A stretch of DNA of 64,000 nt from Dendrophyllia cribrosa. Lineage: Eukaryota; Cnidaria; Anthozoa; Scleractinia; Dendrophylliidae. Of the stretch, positions 22,333 through 29,914 are shown one piece after another (within the stretch, counting starts at the first letter, position 1; each line of letters begins with the position of its first letter). Under the pieces are notes generated by a model. It had not been told where the DNA came from and ran no database searches. It saw nothing but the letters and a program-made list of their open reading frames with translations. Position numbers and translations under genes: made by a program. The stretch is from the NCBI GenBank assembly GCA_024195265.1, contig JAJLRJ010000011.1:6408953-6472952 (forward strand), in the 5' to 3' direction.

Positions 22333-24607
22333 GACTTAATTTATAAAGTTAAAAGAAACGTAACAGCTTTCGTCAATAAACCTGTGTCCACTATCTATAA
22401 TCAGTTTAAATTAACTAAGCTAAGAATAGGAAAGGTAAACAGAGCATAGTTACTCGCCTAAATCAATTACAGCGGGATAAAGGCCGTTGACCATGCTTGC
22501 CTGTACCGATAAGTAAACGTACCTGTTCTTTTGGGAGAACTCCAGCCCGGGAGACGTGATACCGGTAAACTGTTGGGGGGAGAAGGAGGACTTCTCTTTC
22601 AGTTCCTGAAGAGCGAAAACAAGCCAGATCTGATCACATAATATCTTCTAATTATATTAATTTTTACCAATAACAGTTCTTCTTTTTCATTTTGATGGAA
22701 CTTCTTTCTAATTTCAGTTTTTTTGCTTTATTACGATAGCTGATGTTTGCGTTGAAATGCAGCAGCCATGTCAAAATGGGGGTACATGCGAAAATAGGGA
22801 CTATGCTTACATCTGCAAATGCAAGGATGGATTCGCAGGGACTAAATGCGAACACGGTAAATTTACTTCAAGACTTGAGATTTGTACCAGGGGTATATAA
22901 ATCTTTTGACCAAATCAAGTGTTTAAAAATATAAGCTCAATATGAAGGTTTTTTGCTGATGCCTGGTTTTGCCATCAAATATTTCCTCACTTCTACACAC
23001 GATATTTTAGAGTGGCCGTCTGTAGATATCGCCTAAAGTATTTGGGACAAAAAAAAAATGAAATTAACCAAACTTTCATAAAACGAAGGTCTAGATAAGT
23101 GATTCTCATCAAGATTATTATTATTATTAATGAACTTTTAGTTCAATCAAATAATTGTTTTTATTTTGGCTGTGAGGCGACGATTTCGTTTTTCGGTTCT
23201 GAGTGTTTGTTTGTAGCCATTCTACGACATATCTTTAACATGTCAACTTGAAAATAAATCGCACTTTAAACCAAAGTATCAGTTGCCCCATGGTCACGAA
23301 CAAAGACCTTTAGGTGCACCCCCTGGGGAAACTCCCATATAGAAGTGACAGGGATGCCTATCGTATTTCAGTTGGTGTTTAGTTTCAAAAGGTGTAGGTA
23401 CGTGCAAGCTATCAGGGTACCTTATGGGCGTCCACCATCGGGAAATCTACCTTCGCATCTTTTCTTTCCCAAGATCATATGCCGAGTAGTCATACGTGGC
23501 TATGACCTGGGTTCACGACGATTGCTTATTCTTGGTGGGGAGATGAGATGGGGGGGGGGGGGGGGGGGGGGGATCCAACCCTACAAAAGAAACGTCGGAT
23601 GATCGTTGTGCTTTTAAGGCCCCGGACAAATTTTTGCACGGACGAATTTTGTTCCTAGACCACGTGTTTACATGGATCCGTGCAAATTCTGTTACAGATT
23701 GCAATGGTGTTTACACGGAAACTTGCACACTTAGCCGTTCAAAAATTCGTCCAGTTCCGCCGGTCCCGTGTAAACGCAAGGTGGAACCGTGCAAGTTTTT
23801 GTCCGTGCAAAAATTTGTCCGGACCCGTGTAAACGGGGCCTAAGATATTAAAAAAAAACACGAGATATATACTGCCATTGATATATACTGATTTTTTTTG
23901 GGGGGGGGGGGGGGGGCGGAGGGGGGGAGGGGGAGTGGGGGAGGGGAATCCAATCGCACAAAATTAACGAGGATGATGATTGTGCTTTTCAGGGGTTAAA
24001 AAGGGTAAGATATATACTGCCAATGCTTTCAAAATGCCAGCTGGCAAGCAAAACGTTTCCAGATGATGCTCCCGACTTTGTCGCCAATAAAAGGTGGAAA
24101 CGAAAATATATTTGCAGACTTGTGAAAGACTGAATTAATGCACAATATTTTCACGTAGCTGGGCTAAAACTGTCTTTCTTACGAAATACAGTTTATCAAC
24201 GGTTAACGGATTGACCACTGCCTTTACCGTATCAGTACCAATGGTCCCCAATGGTACCAATCGACAACCTGATTCAGTTTGAGGAATCTTTGAGGAAGTG
24301 TTATTTAACACTAATTTAGACAATATTTACAGGCGGCCACTCTTATTTAGTAATGCATTTTTTTTGTAATTTTCAGAGTTTGCAATAACCTCAGAGATAT
24401 TATCGAAAAATGAAAATTATCTTCAACACCTTCACCAATTTCTTGCGCCTGGGATGGATTCACGCTGGCAGCTTTGCTGGCGTGCATCCTTGCATGGCTG
24501 GAATGTCAAGGATCAGTTTCACAGTCGCTGTAATGTAGTGAAAGACACTGTTACCATCATAAAGAATCATGAATATGTTTTTGGAGGATTCACGGACATT
24601 CCTTGGA
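5013..24607 (+). CDS. Modular extracellular gene: PAN-EGF-cbEGF array-LamG-EGF-TLDc (incomplete)
   Basis: Gene model built by joining exons with matching phases: 5013-5260 (PAN/apple), 5608-5716 (EGF), 6389-6511, 6604-6726, 6820-6942, 7024-7146, 7230-7352, 7444-7566, 7648-7770, 7862-7984, 8066-8187 (broken), 9579-9701, 9789-9911, 10007-10129, 10224-10346 (cbEGF), 10840-10923 (short cbEGF), 21631-22266 (LamG-like), 22740-22856 (EGF), 24377-24607 (TLDc, first half). Apart from the phase-0 intron after the PAN exon, all introns are phase 1 with GT-AG ends, so exons can be duplicated or skipped without frame change. These module families act in extracellular calcium-dependent protein and sugar binding; TLDc in such a context is of unknown role. 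Neither a signal peptide exon nor the second half of TLDc was found, so both ends are missing or lie beyond recognition. The joining of the EGF array to LamG across a 10.7-kb intron is inference from phase and strand; two genes remain possible. Confidence 0.65.
5284..5440 (+). repeat. (TTG)n then (TTC)n pyrimidine-rich microsatellite
   Basis: About seven TTG units followed by an imperfect TTC/CTT tract just downstream of the PAN exon donor. It produces long leucine/serine/phenylalanine-rich spurious open frames on the + strand and lysine/arginine-rich ones on the - strand. Confidence 0.85.
5608..5716 (+). CDS. Exon: EGF-like domain
   Basis: The codons read [13 protein letters not shown], a spacer with YKLYRC, then [10 protein letters not shown], giving six EGF cysteines. 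The phase-0 acceptor (AG at 5606-5607) matches the phase-0 donor of the PAN exon. Two donors, GTAAAG at 5717 and at 5723, would both leave phase 1. There is no calcium-binding DxxE start, so this is an ordinary EGF module. Confidence 0.8.
5723..6388 (+). other. Intron between EGF and first cbEGF exon
   Basis: AT-rich, with no coding or repeat feature recognised. It ends in a weak polypyrimidine tract and AG at 6387-6388. Confidence 0.6.
6389..6511 (+). CDS. cbEGF exon A
   Basis: Phase 1-1 exon of 123 nt encoding DVNEC through TCSG with six cysteines and the Asn of the calcium-binding consensus (KNNKGSYLC). It is divergent from the later repeats and so probably an older module. Donor GTGAGA at 6512. 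Confidence 0.88.
6604..6726 (+). CDS. cbEGF exon B
   Basis: 123 nt, acceptor CAG at 6601-6603, donor GTGAAT at 6727. It encodes [18 protein letters not shown] then [12 protein letters not shown], with the full cbEGF pattern. Confidence 0.9.
6820..6942 (+). CDS. cbEGF exon C
   Basis: 123 nt. [18 protein letters not shown] then [12 protein letters not shown]. First member of the near-identical repeat group. It is followed by the type A intron (GTGAATTTTCACAGC start). Confidence 0.9.
7024..7146 (+). CDS. cbEGF exon D
   Basis: 123 nt. [18 protein letters not shown] then [12 protein letters not shown]. It is followed by the type B intron (GTAAATTTCTATAGC start). Confidence 0.9.
7230..7352 (+). 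CDS. cbEGF exon E
   Basis: 123 nt. [18 protein letters not shown] then [12 protein letters not shown]. Flanked on both sides by type B introns, unlike exons F and H. Confidence 0.9.
7444..7566 (+). CDS. cbEGF exon F
   Basis: 123 nt. [12 protein letters not shown] with NNNNGSYNC in the calcium/hydroxylation segment, then GDGRNC. It is nearly identical to exon H, as are the introns on both sides. Confidence 0.9.
7648..7770 (+). CDS. cbEGF exon G
   Basis: 123 nt. [27 protein letters not shown]. With exon H it forms a 418-bp exon-intron-exon-intron unit. Confidence 0.9.
7862..7984 (+). CDS. cbEGF exon H
   Basis: 123 nt. [27 protein letters not shown]. Twin of exon F, with the type A intron downstream. 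Confidence 0.9.
8066..8187 (+). pseudogene. cbEGF exon I, disrupted at its last base by a transposon
   Basis: Carries 122 of the 123 nt expected. It reads [18 protein letters not shown] (the usual first Cys of DIDEC is Arg) through GRNCT. At 8188 the sequence leaves the repeat and enters a long-TIR element. The last 9 exon bases (8179-8187, AACTGTACA) are repeated at 9487-9495, followed by the missing G and the normal donor GTGAAT at 9497. Reading through would hit a stop within the element at 8224-8226. The Cys-to-Arg change suggests relaxed constraint on this module. Confidence 0.85.
8188..9486. mobile_element. Non-autonomous long-TIR (Mutator-like or foldback) element in cbEGF exon I
   Basis: The outer ends are inverse copies: ATGCGGCCCAAGCTCACTAT on the left and its complement on the right. 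The inverted arms run about 450 bp (8189-8640 against 9035-9484), with a second inner pair (8819-8905 against 8947-9035) around a short loop. The flanks share the exact 9-bp direct repeat AACTGTACA (8179-8187 and 9487-9495). No transposase is present. A 9-bp target duplication with long TIRs is the Mutator-superfamily habit, so that is my assignment; a foldback element is the alternative. The left arm has about 180 extra bases (8636-8818) absent from the right arm. Confidence 0.85.
8636..8818 (+). repeat. Extra segment inside the left arm of the long-TIR element
   Basis: A GC-rich start (CCCGGGGGGGTACTCCC) then two tandem copies of a unit containing TATATGAAAGGG and GGGATTTCACGA (about 8718-8782). 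It has no counterpart in the right arm, so it is an insertion in the left arm or a deletion from the right. Confidence 0.6.
9579..9701 (+). CDS. cbEGF exon J
   Basis: 123 nt. [18 protein letters not shown] then GDGRHC. First intact exon after the inserted element; type B intron follows. Confidence 0.9.
9789..9911 (+). CDS. cbEGF exon K
   Basis: 123 nt. [27 protein letters not shown]. Donor GTACAT at 9912. Confidence 0.9.
10007..10129 (+). CDS. cbEGF exon L
   Basis: 123 nt. [38 protein letters not shown]. More divergent than exons C-K. Confidence 0.9.
10224..10346 (+). CDS. cbEGF exon M
   Basis: 123 nt. [38 protein letters not shown]. Acceptor TAG at 10221-10223. Confidence 0.9.
10347..10839 (+). 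other. Intron between cbEGF exons M and N
   Basis: AT-rich; no further exon or element recognised. It contains two imperfect copies of a segment with TTGGAAAAA and ATGGA (about 10465-10540). Confidence 0.5.
10840..10923 (+). CDS. Short cbEGF-like exon N
   Basis: 84 nt between ATTGCAG (10839) and GTAATC (10924), phase 1-1. It encodes [18 protein letters not shown] through SYICAG. The last loop with Cys6 is absent, so the module is four to five cysteines long. It may be an exon shortened by a new donor, or a decayed one. Confidence 0.6.
11027..11467. repeat. MITE-like inverted repeat made of AGACG/CGTCT words
   Basis: Ends are inverse copies: CCGTTTTTCTGCTACAGACG on the left, CTCTAGCATAAAAACGG on the right. 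The two terminal blocks (11039-11230 and 11390-11455) consist of alternating AGACG, TTTAACG and CGTCT words that fold into many short palindromes. The middle (11235-11385) is unrelated sequence. No coding potential. Confidence 0.7.
12206..12404. repeat. Palindrome with about 95-bp arms
   Basis: AATAGGCCATTTCCG on the left is matched by its near-complement (CGGAAATGGCCTATT) on the right, and CTTTCATATGAAAATGA is matched near the centre. A foldback/MITE insertion inside the larger element. Confidence 0.8.
12598..12815. repeat. Palindromic MITE, family member 1
   Basis: Arms meet at about 12709 and carry AAAAACTCATTTTAAAATGG and GCTAACCATTTTAAAATGAG. The core is the same as that of the palindrome at 63320-63557, including GGATATACTTCATGG-like outer ends and the CCGGCA block, so both are copies of one family. 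Confidence 0.8.
13383..14725 (+). repeat. Interspersed poly(G)-headed repeat, copy 2, interrupted
   Basis: Starts CCCTCGGTCGTACAAGG with a long G tract (13401-13446), matches copy 1 (3969-4600) to about 13515, leaves it until about 14249, then matches again (GTTCGTTTATCCTTGAGACA onward), ending in another G tract (14658-14692). The gap is filled by a LINE fragment. Confidence 0.75.
13517..14249 (-). mobile_element. 5'-truncated CR1/L2-type LINE inserted in the poly(G) repeat
   Basis: The minus strand encodes the C-terminal end of a reverse transcriptase: residues from [13 protein letters not shown] through [20 protein letters not shown] and [12 protein letters not shown] (14247-13937), then in another frame [20 protein letters not shown] through [18 protein letters not shown] (13936-13685), ending at a stop near 13685. 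The frame change near 13935 marks it as dead. The tail at the low-coordinate end is a short (TAGA)n-like run (13517-13537), as expected for the 3' end of this clade. The 5' end sits at the join with the host repeat. Confidence 0.8.
14726..15046. other. AT-rich intron segment
   Basis: No gene, repeat or RNA recognised. Confidence 0.5.
15047..15224. repeat. Short MITE with ATAGAGCGTTTTCA termini
   Basis: The 14-bp inverse ends ATAGAGCGTTTTCA and TGAAAACGCTCTAT enclose 150 bp containing two copies of ACACCAATATGGCCGCCGT (about 15149-15201). No ORF. The size and TIR fit a non-autonomous DNA transposon. Confidence 0.8.
16021..18125 (+). pseudogene. IS630-like DDE transposase, split by a LINE and 3'-truncated
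   Basis: Would cut and join the transposon ends. First part 16021-16543: starts [19 protein letters not shown] (ATG at 16021), with a paired-like helix-turn-helix at residues 1-70, a GGPNH linker, and the first catalytic Asp in VFIDEYGYN near residue 160. The second part resumes at 17653 with [20 protein letters not shown], then the second Asp in FIYDGAPAH and the Glu in [12 protein letters not shown], so the D-D-E set is present across both halves. The LINE at 16544-17646 interrupts the codon after SHGRA. The C-terminus is lost: after LLQQALQ the frame runs into a 47-bp segment that is repeated at 20280. Related sequences are common in coral-type genomes as I recall them; that is recollection, not a search. 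Confidence 0.8.
16544..17646 (-). mobile_element. 5'-truncated LINE inserted in the transposase gene
   Basis: Minus-strand ORF of about 330 codons (stop at 16660) encoding the RT C-terminal region: [38 protein letters not shown], and a terminal [20 protein letters not shown] zinc-knuckle-like block. The 3' tail on this strand is (TTG)n, seen as CAACAACAA at 16541-16558. The target duplication GAGCAA lies at 16538-16543 and 17647-17652. No internal stop, so the insertion is fairly recent. Clade not fixed by the visible motifs. Confidence 0.85.
18093..18137 (+). repeat. 45-47-bp direct repeat, left copy
   Basis: TATTCACGCAGATGAAAG through GAATGCCCAAAGG is found again, unchanged, at 20281-20325. 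The two copies bracket the minisatellite. The left copy is fused to the end of the transposase ORF. Confidence 0.9.
18138..20040. repeat. Degenerate minisatellite of two interleaved motif families
   Basis: The first 600 bp and scattered later parts repeat AAAGGTGTAAACTAGGGGG, GTGACTATCTTGATATT and GAAAACTTGGGGATGAC in variable order. From about 18830 a second family, TATGATGGGAATGGGG, is mixed in and dominates 19560-19990. No constant unit length. It gives proline/serine/histidine-rich spurious frames on the minus strand. Confidence 0.85.
20281..20325 (+). repeat. 45-47-bp direct repeat, right copy
   Basis: Same sequence as 18093-18137. It is followed by subterminal DNA with repeated AATGAATG and CAATTGAATG words. 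Confidence 0.9.
20499..20606. repeat. Hairpin related in its ends to the palindromic MITE
   Basis: GTAAATTAAAGCTAACCGAT on the left against its near-complement ending GGTTAGCTTTTATTTAC on the right, around a TACTGTAAATCAGTGCTACAG centre. It shares the GCTAACC and TTTATTTACT words with the MITEs at 12598 and 63320. Confidence 0.65.
20684..21472. repeat. TIR element, TGGTTGTGTTTTCACTAGG ends
   Basis: The 19-bp inverse ends (20684-20702 and 21454-21472) enclose about 790 bp. The inside contains an ATGGCGGGAGACG start (20844) with a short arginine-rich frame and no recognisable domain, and a TCTCGCGAGATAGTATAACT palindromic patch near 21290. Probably a non-autonomous or decayed DNA transposon. 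No clear target duplication. Confidence 0.65.
21631..22266 (+). CDS. Exon: LamG-like / concanavalin A-type jellyroll domain
   Basis: A 636-nt exon (phase 1-1) between TTCCAG and GTGAGA (22267; a GTGTAG at 22261 is a second candidate). The protein runs DPVAFFPLN, then [71 protein letters not shown], and ends [20 protein letters not shown]. This is the order of the LamG-like jellyroll (pentraxin/concanavalin A superfamily): domain start PLN, central W, and the DGRMTxxxVY-type close. It likely binds glycans or proteins. The exon is intact. Confidence 0.85.
22297..22333. repeat. (GTAA)n microsatellite
   Basis: About nine GTAA units in the intron just after the LamG exon. Confidence 0.95.
22740..22856 (+). 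CDS. Exon: EGF-like domain after LamG
   Basis: 117 nt, phase 1-1, acceptor GATAG (22739), donor GTAAAT (22857). It encodes [17 protein letters not shown], then [17 protein letters not shown]: a classic non-calcium EGF with six cysteines. The pyrimidine tract lies about 20 bases upstream. Confidence 0.85.
22857..23549 (+). other. Intron; no gene seen
   Basis: AT-rich, with an A8 run at 23049 and a short (ATT)n at 23117-23130. Nothing else recognised. Confidence 0.5.
23550..23999. repeat. Tandem pair of poly(G)-headed repeat, first copy holding a MITE
   Basis: Copy 1: G tract 23550-23572, GATCCAACC, then TCGTTGTGCTTTTAA, interrupted by the MITE at 23617-23842, resuming with GATATT and ACGAGATATATACTGCC. 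Copy 2: G-rich tract 23900-23945, GAATCCAATCG, GATTGTGCTTTTCAGGG, AAGATATATACTGCC. The shared words show a tandem duplication before the MITE insertion. Confidence 0.65.
23617..23842. repeat. hAT-like MITE with AGGCCCCG termini
   Basis: Ends AGGCCCCGGACAAATTTTTG and, inverted, AGGCCCCGTTTACACGGGTC. The inside is made of TGCACGG, GTGTAAAC and GTCCGTGCAA words. No ORF. Confidence 0.7.
24377..24607 (+). CDS. Exon: N-terminal half of a TLDc domain
   Basis: A 231-nt exon (phase 1-1), acceptor TTTTCAG, donor GTAAGA at 24608. It reads [20 protein letters not shown], then [43 protein letters not shown]. This is the TLDc hallmark order (S.IL, W.L.YRAS.DGW....FH..C, T..II....YVFGGYTD..W). In the usual TLDc the second half (FLFSL, FG..HDI) comes next, but I could not find it in the window. 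Confidence 0.85.
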
Positions 24608-25447
24608 GTAAGATATTACTTTCATTGTTTGCCTTTTGAGAGACGTTCACGAGAGCAATTATATAGGAATTTTTTTAAGGCTTACTTTAGATGGCGTTAA
24701 TACCTCCTCGCTTTGTTGCAACTTGGTTTAGGTATGTATTGATTATTTAAGTCAATAATATATATAGATAGGCTGAGCCTAACAACGTCGCTCTGTGAAC
24801 AAGCTTAACTAAAGTGAAACTTAACTAAGGTGAAAGGTCGGAAGCACAAGAATTAAGATTGACGAAGACTATTTTTCAATTTTAGCAATTCTCAAAAACA
24901 GTATTACGCGACCGTCTGCACAGTACATTTTTATAGACCGTACAAAAGTTCACAAAAACAACTTTTTCTCCGTCTAGAATAACTAGTACGACTACTTTCC
25001 GAATAAAATACACTTGTTGCTTGTCAAAAATTGCCCGAGAAACTGATTTGAAAATCAAAATTTCAAAAATACACAAACATATTTGCATAAGGCGATGCGA
25101 GTGAAGATAGAACTGTATTATAAAATCAAAGTGTTGTTTACATAAAATCGCTTTTCAATTTATCTAATGAATGAACAAACACATAAAAATGGACAACACA
25201 ATCTTCTTTCGAAAAAATTTATTCAAATCTCCATTAGTTTACGTTTAAAAGCAAAACGCGTACCATTTAAGCTTATAGCTCATCGAGTTCGAGCTTTCTT
25301 CGATGACATTCAAGAAATCGATACAACTGAATTTAAGCACGTTTTAAAATCAATTCTCCAAAACTAACAATAACACAAAGAAAAGTCACTCACAGATTGA
25401 TATCAACATAAATTCTCATCGAAAAAATTAATCTGTTTTACCTTTAT
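24608..25447 (+). other. Non-coding stretch after the TLDc exon
   Basis: No further TLDc exon recognised. AT-rich, with short open frames only. Confidence 0.45.
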
Positions 25448-27496
25448 GGGAGCATTCACAAAAACTTGTTGGTGGGGGGGGGGGGGGGGGGGTGGGGGGG
25501 GGACTGATGAGAAAATGGGGGTGTCTGAAAATTTTGCGGTGTAAAAAGGGGGTTTCTGAAAAATTAACCTCTTGCCAAGGTTGGTACTTGAAAAAAGAAG
25601 AAAATTCAACACAAAACTAGCCATTGAATAGTGGACTCCAGTGTGTTTCAACATCAATAGTGTTTAATAAATTGAATTTGTTTAACATTATTTACTATAA
25701 TTTTTAAAACAGTACTGGAACCTTTATTGCAACATTAGCATTAACGTATATGAATTAACATCACAACTAAATATAAACTGTTTATAGTGCAGCTTTTGGC
25801 TACTCTAACAAAAGCCATCTGAAAATCAAGAGAAGTTTCCCACGCTTTGTAATAATATGGATCTATAAAACAAGCTATCTGCTGCAGAAACAATATTTAT
25901 TGGGATTATTGATATTTTTATTGCTTTGATACTGGAGATCAATCGTACCTAATTTTCTTTGCTGGCCTTGGTCAGTTTTATAGTCACGTTATAATAAAAT
26001 CTTCAACATTTTGTGTGTCAAGACTATCAATATTAGCTGCCTTTTTAAGAAGGAATTATATATAAGGATCTATTTCACTATCTATAGCTGCAGTATCGTG
26101 TGGTATAATGTGCATCAACATGTGTCACAAATGGAGTGTCTCAGATTGAGTGTCTGAAGACTAATTTTCTTGGGTGGATAATTCATTAGGGTTCAAAATA
26201 GGCTAAATTTCAATTCCCTGAGACCCAACAGCTGGCCATTAAAAAATGGCCTGGACCAAAAAAGCTTACAGCAATGATGATTTTATTTTGAACCGTGTTC
26301 ATTTGATTGATCAGCATCCTGTACGGAAGCATGTTCAGCAGCATCTCTGTGGCATGTTGACTGATTAGACTTTCTCAGTCTTTTTTTCTTTTCTGCTAAT
26401 TAGAATACTTGCTAACTGCTTAAATTTCTGTCACCAACTTTGATGTAAAAATCAGAGTGGCAGAAGTATGTCGCCTCTGGAATCTAGACTACTACATTAA
26501 TAGACTTCACAGGTCAAGGGGTGACTCTGGTCAGAACGGGTCGGAGAGGATGAATAGTGCCATTGGAGATTCCTTGGTTGGTGGTGGTACTATAGACTGG
26601 GAGTATTTTCCTATTTTTCATGGCCTCACAGATGAGGAAATAAAGAACCTTTCCATAGAAAACCATGCAAGAAATGAACAGATTAGAAGGGAGAAAAATG
26701 CGTGGAGAGTTGCAGAGGAAATTACCGAAAGAAAATGGGCCACCCATTTTGGGAGAGTTTATTGACGCTCAGTTGACTCCACGGGGGGACTGTATTTTCT
26801 TTTTCGGTAACAAAGTTTATGTTAAAGAGTACCAGCAAGCGACAGCTTCCAATAAGCCTTCAGTTCCTGGCTACAGTTATCTAAAGAAACTGGACTGAGC
26901 TATTTATGCAAGAGCATAGTCAATCACCTTAGAGAATCATGCACTAAACAAGAAGGCAAATGTGATTTCTGCCGAAGTACAGAGTGGCAAGGACCTGTGA
27001 TGGAACGTATACCTTGTCCTTTTCCAGATAAGTCAAGGGAAGGACATTACCTGGACGTCTTCAGCACTCCGAAGACAAATGGAGATGGTTCTCTTCGGGA
27101 GGACTCAGCGGACTCGAGTGACGAAGATGACCAAGAAGAAAGTGAAGATGGTGAAAATATTGTTTTAAATGAAATTGGAGACGAAGAAGAATCAGAAGTA
27201 GAACAAGTTTCATTTACTAGATCCGGGAGAAGTATTACTGGCAACAAAAGAAGAATGGAGAATGACTGGCTGTTCTACTGACATGTAAAAAGAGGTGAAG
27301 AAACGGTTTTTCTTATGAAATCTAGTACTGGCGAGAAAAAAAAAGGCTATTCAAGGGGGTTACCTAAAATTTCAGAGGACTGTGGAGGGGGTGCTTGAAA
27401 TTTTTTTACATCAGACAAACAGGGTCCTAATTTTTTTTTAACACAGAGTAATTTCTCATCAATCCCCTCCCCAACAAGTTTTTGTAAATGCTCCCT
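25448..27496. mobile_element. Decayed TIR-bounded element with an unidentified ORF
   Basis: GGGAGCATTCACAAAAACTT at 25448, continuing GTTGG, a G tract and GACTGATGAGAAA, is matched inverted near 27440-27496 (ATTTCTCATCAATC ... CCAACAAGTTTTTGTAAATG then CTCCC). Both ends then share G-rich sequence with TGAAATTTTT-type words. The 2-kb inside holds a broken protein frame (26457-27281). I read it as a DNA transposon remnant. The TSD is not clear (TTAT left, TTAA right). Confidence 0.5.
26457..27281 (+). pseudogene. Unidentified protein with DSGQN..ER block and acidic tail, frameshifted
   Basis: Three consecutive frames look like one protein. 26457-26740 gives RLWNLDYYINRLHRSRGDSG and QNGSERMNSAIGDSLVGGG, then ENHARNEQIRREKNAWRVAE. 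26735-26898 (next frame) gives GEFIDAQLTPRGDCIFFF and VPGYSYLKK before a stop. 26930-27281 (third frame) gives KCDFCRSTEWQGPVMERIP, then a stretch rich in Asp/Glu (SSDEDDQEESED) and an end VSFTRSGRSITGNKRRMEND. I do not recognise the family. The GQN.SER.N block is reminiscent of the Asn-Glu block near the third catalytic residue of many DDE transposases, which would suit the TIRs around it, but that is a weak resemblance. Confidence 0.45.
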
Positions 27497-28752
27497 TAAG
27501 TCCCTCGTTTGCTTGGAAATTCAAATCTCCGCTTCTGGTTCTGAAATCCGTAAAAAACAAACGTCTCCTGCATTGATAAAAACGTAATACATGAAGTTCC
27601 TCGAAGGAAGATTTTATCCCTGAAAGCTCGTCTTTTTCCACTAAAGCGGCTTCTGAGTATCCCTTAATTAGTATCCTTGTCTTGAGTAGCAAACCGCGAA
27701 ATATTCAGGGAAATAACGTCTTTAATTTAAATGGTTTTCTCGGCTTAATAAATTCACAGCAAAACTGTTTTCCCAGCTGACGTGACATTCGGCCGTGTAA
27801 CCGCGCAAAAAACAAAGCCTCGCTTTGGTTTCAACATGAAGTCGTACGCGCATGTTTTGCGACGTCATACGCGCACGCTAGCTAGTCCTGCGCGAGGGCG
27901 GCGGAGGGCGGGCACAAGCGCGCCCGCGAAACATTCCGCTAGCCATGACCATGAAAAATGACGGACATAGGTTCTATGAGTATGGGGCTACGCGCGGGCC
28001 TTCGGCCCGCAGAGCTCCGCTATAACCTGCTTCAAGAAATTTAACACAAACATAACAGCAAAATCTTTCACTGGGTGCGATTTTTGTTCAAGAAGTGGGT
28101 TCCACTTATGTTATAATATCAATGAAAAAAATATATATTTCCCCCTCTTAAATCAAATTCTATATTTCTGCTGAATGAGAGCTTTTTTAAAAGTTTTCCC
28201 AACGTTTTATAGTTATGACCCAAATATGGTCATAGTCGAGTGCGCTCGAAAAAACAACCTAGCCACATTAAGTTACAACTATAATCATATGATTTTACAT
28301 TAAAATTTACCCGTTATACTGTTTCTCTGTCGTAGGGATCAGTATACAGTTTCATTTTAAGAAAACTCTGTCTGATTTCCACGCTTGTCAGTCAAGTGTT
28401 TTGAATACTTAGTAACAATTGCAAATGTATAAAAAAAAACAAGAAGCTGCACACAGCTTAAACTCGTGGCGCCTTTAACTTTTTGCAGCATTGATTCCCG
28501 AGTGTTTTGAGTGGTTTTACGGAGACATAAGCTTAAAAATATGTCTAATCAAAAGCTCCTGCGAGCTAACCCGTGAATAATGACTTTTGACAGATGCAAA
28601 AACAGCCCCAGTAATTTTCAGTTCGAAAAAAAAAGGAAAAAAACAATTCGTCTTGGGACTGGGGAGAGAGGCTGACAAGAGTCGGACATGTTTTGTTGAG
28701 CTCCGTTATGTGAGAGGCAATTTAAAGATGAAAACCGACAAATGCTTTGAAT
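27497..28752. other. Region upstream of the LINE, partly its likely 5' UTR
   Basis: A GC-rich patch at 27780-28030 contains a CGCGGGCCTTCGGCCCGC hairpin and repeated GCGC words; the rest is AT-rich. The exact 5' end of the LINE could not be placed. Confidence 0.4.
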
Positions 28753-29633
28753 ATGGGAAGAAAAAAGAGAAAGAGGCTCAGTGGCGGTTCAGGCACTGAT
28801 ACGTCGCCCAAACAAGAAGCGAAAAGTGGTAATTCAGACGAAGAATTCAGTTCGTCAACAATGGCGGATTCTGTCGAACACGACGAAGAGACCCCTTCTT
28901 TGTCAGACATGTGGAAGGCTTTAATGCGAATTGAAAATAACACCAACAGCTTGATTAACGATCTTAAAGTATTACAGAACAACTATAAAGAGAGAGAGCC
29001 AAAATAGATGAACTTACTAAAAGTAACTCGGATTTACACAAGAAAGTGAAGAACTTGGAAAAGAAGAACTCTGGTTTGAATGAAAAAATCGATACTAATA
29101 AGGAAGAGATGAGCACTAAGCTACAGGAAAAGATTGCGCAAATTGAGTCTTTGGAGAAAAAACTGGATGATCTCGAACAATATACGAGAAAGGTGAATTT
29201 AGAAATATTTGGGATTCCCGAAGTGGAAGATGAAGATCTTGAAGAGACAATTATTAAATTGGCAGAGAGTATGAACATAGACTTGTATCCGGAAGATATA
29301 GACATAGTCCATCGTTTTAAGAAGGGGGAAACTCAACCAAAACCAATAATTGTGCGTTTCAGTAACTATCACAGCAAAGATGAAATGTATCGGAACCGCA
29401 GGAAACAACGCAGAGCAAACGTCCAACAACACCTTTCGGGCGCAGAAAAAATCTACATAAATGAAAATCTTACAGCCCAAAGAGCCGGATTATTCAAAAA
29501 AGTACGTGATAAAAAGCGACAGCACAAAGAATGGAGAGTTTGGACAACAGATGGGAAAATTTTTATTAAACTAAATCCAGCCACCAAGGCTACAATTAAA
29601 ATCGATACGGAAGAAGACTTAAAAAAATTATAG
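28753..29633 (+). pseudogene. LINE ORF1 protein (L1-type RNA-binding chaperone), one frameshift
   Basis: Nucleic-acid chaperone that coats LINE RNA. The frame starts MGRKKRKRLSGGSG at 28753, with a basic N-terminus, a Ser/Glu-rich stretch, then SLSDMWKALMRIENNTNSL. After a frame change near 28995 it continues AKIDELTKSNSDLHKKVKNL, a coiled coil, then the RRM-like block VNLEIFGIPEVEDED, ESMNIDLYPEDIDIVHRF, KPIIVRFSNYHSKDEMYRNR and the C-terminal KIYINENLTAQRAGLFKKVR. The order coiled coil, RRM and C-terminal domain is that of L1 ORF1p (Transposase_22). No CCHC knuckles seen. Stop at 29631-29633. Confidence 0.8.
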
Positions 29634-29914
29634 TCTATCTTGACCGGATCTTAATTTTTCAGCATTGATTCAGTTTTTTTTCTTTTTTTCCACCAATTAA
29701 CACGCCAAATAGTCTAATTTGTATCGATCCTATATAAAAGCAACAATGTGACTTAATTACACCTCTCAATATGCGGACCTCTTTGTTTTTTTTAGTATAG
29801 CTGTAGATCCCAGGAGAGATAGGTTGTAGCTGTAATTGTAAGTGATTGTGTTTATTGCCCGTTTGACTTTCTGGTGTTTTTTTTTTTTTTCTTTTAAAAC
29901 TTTTGTCTGTTGGT

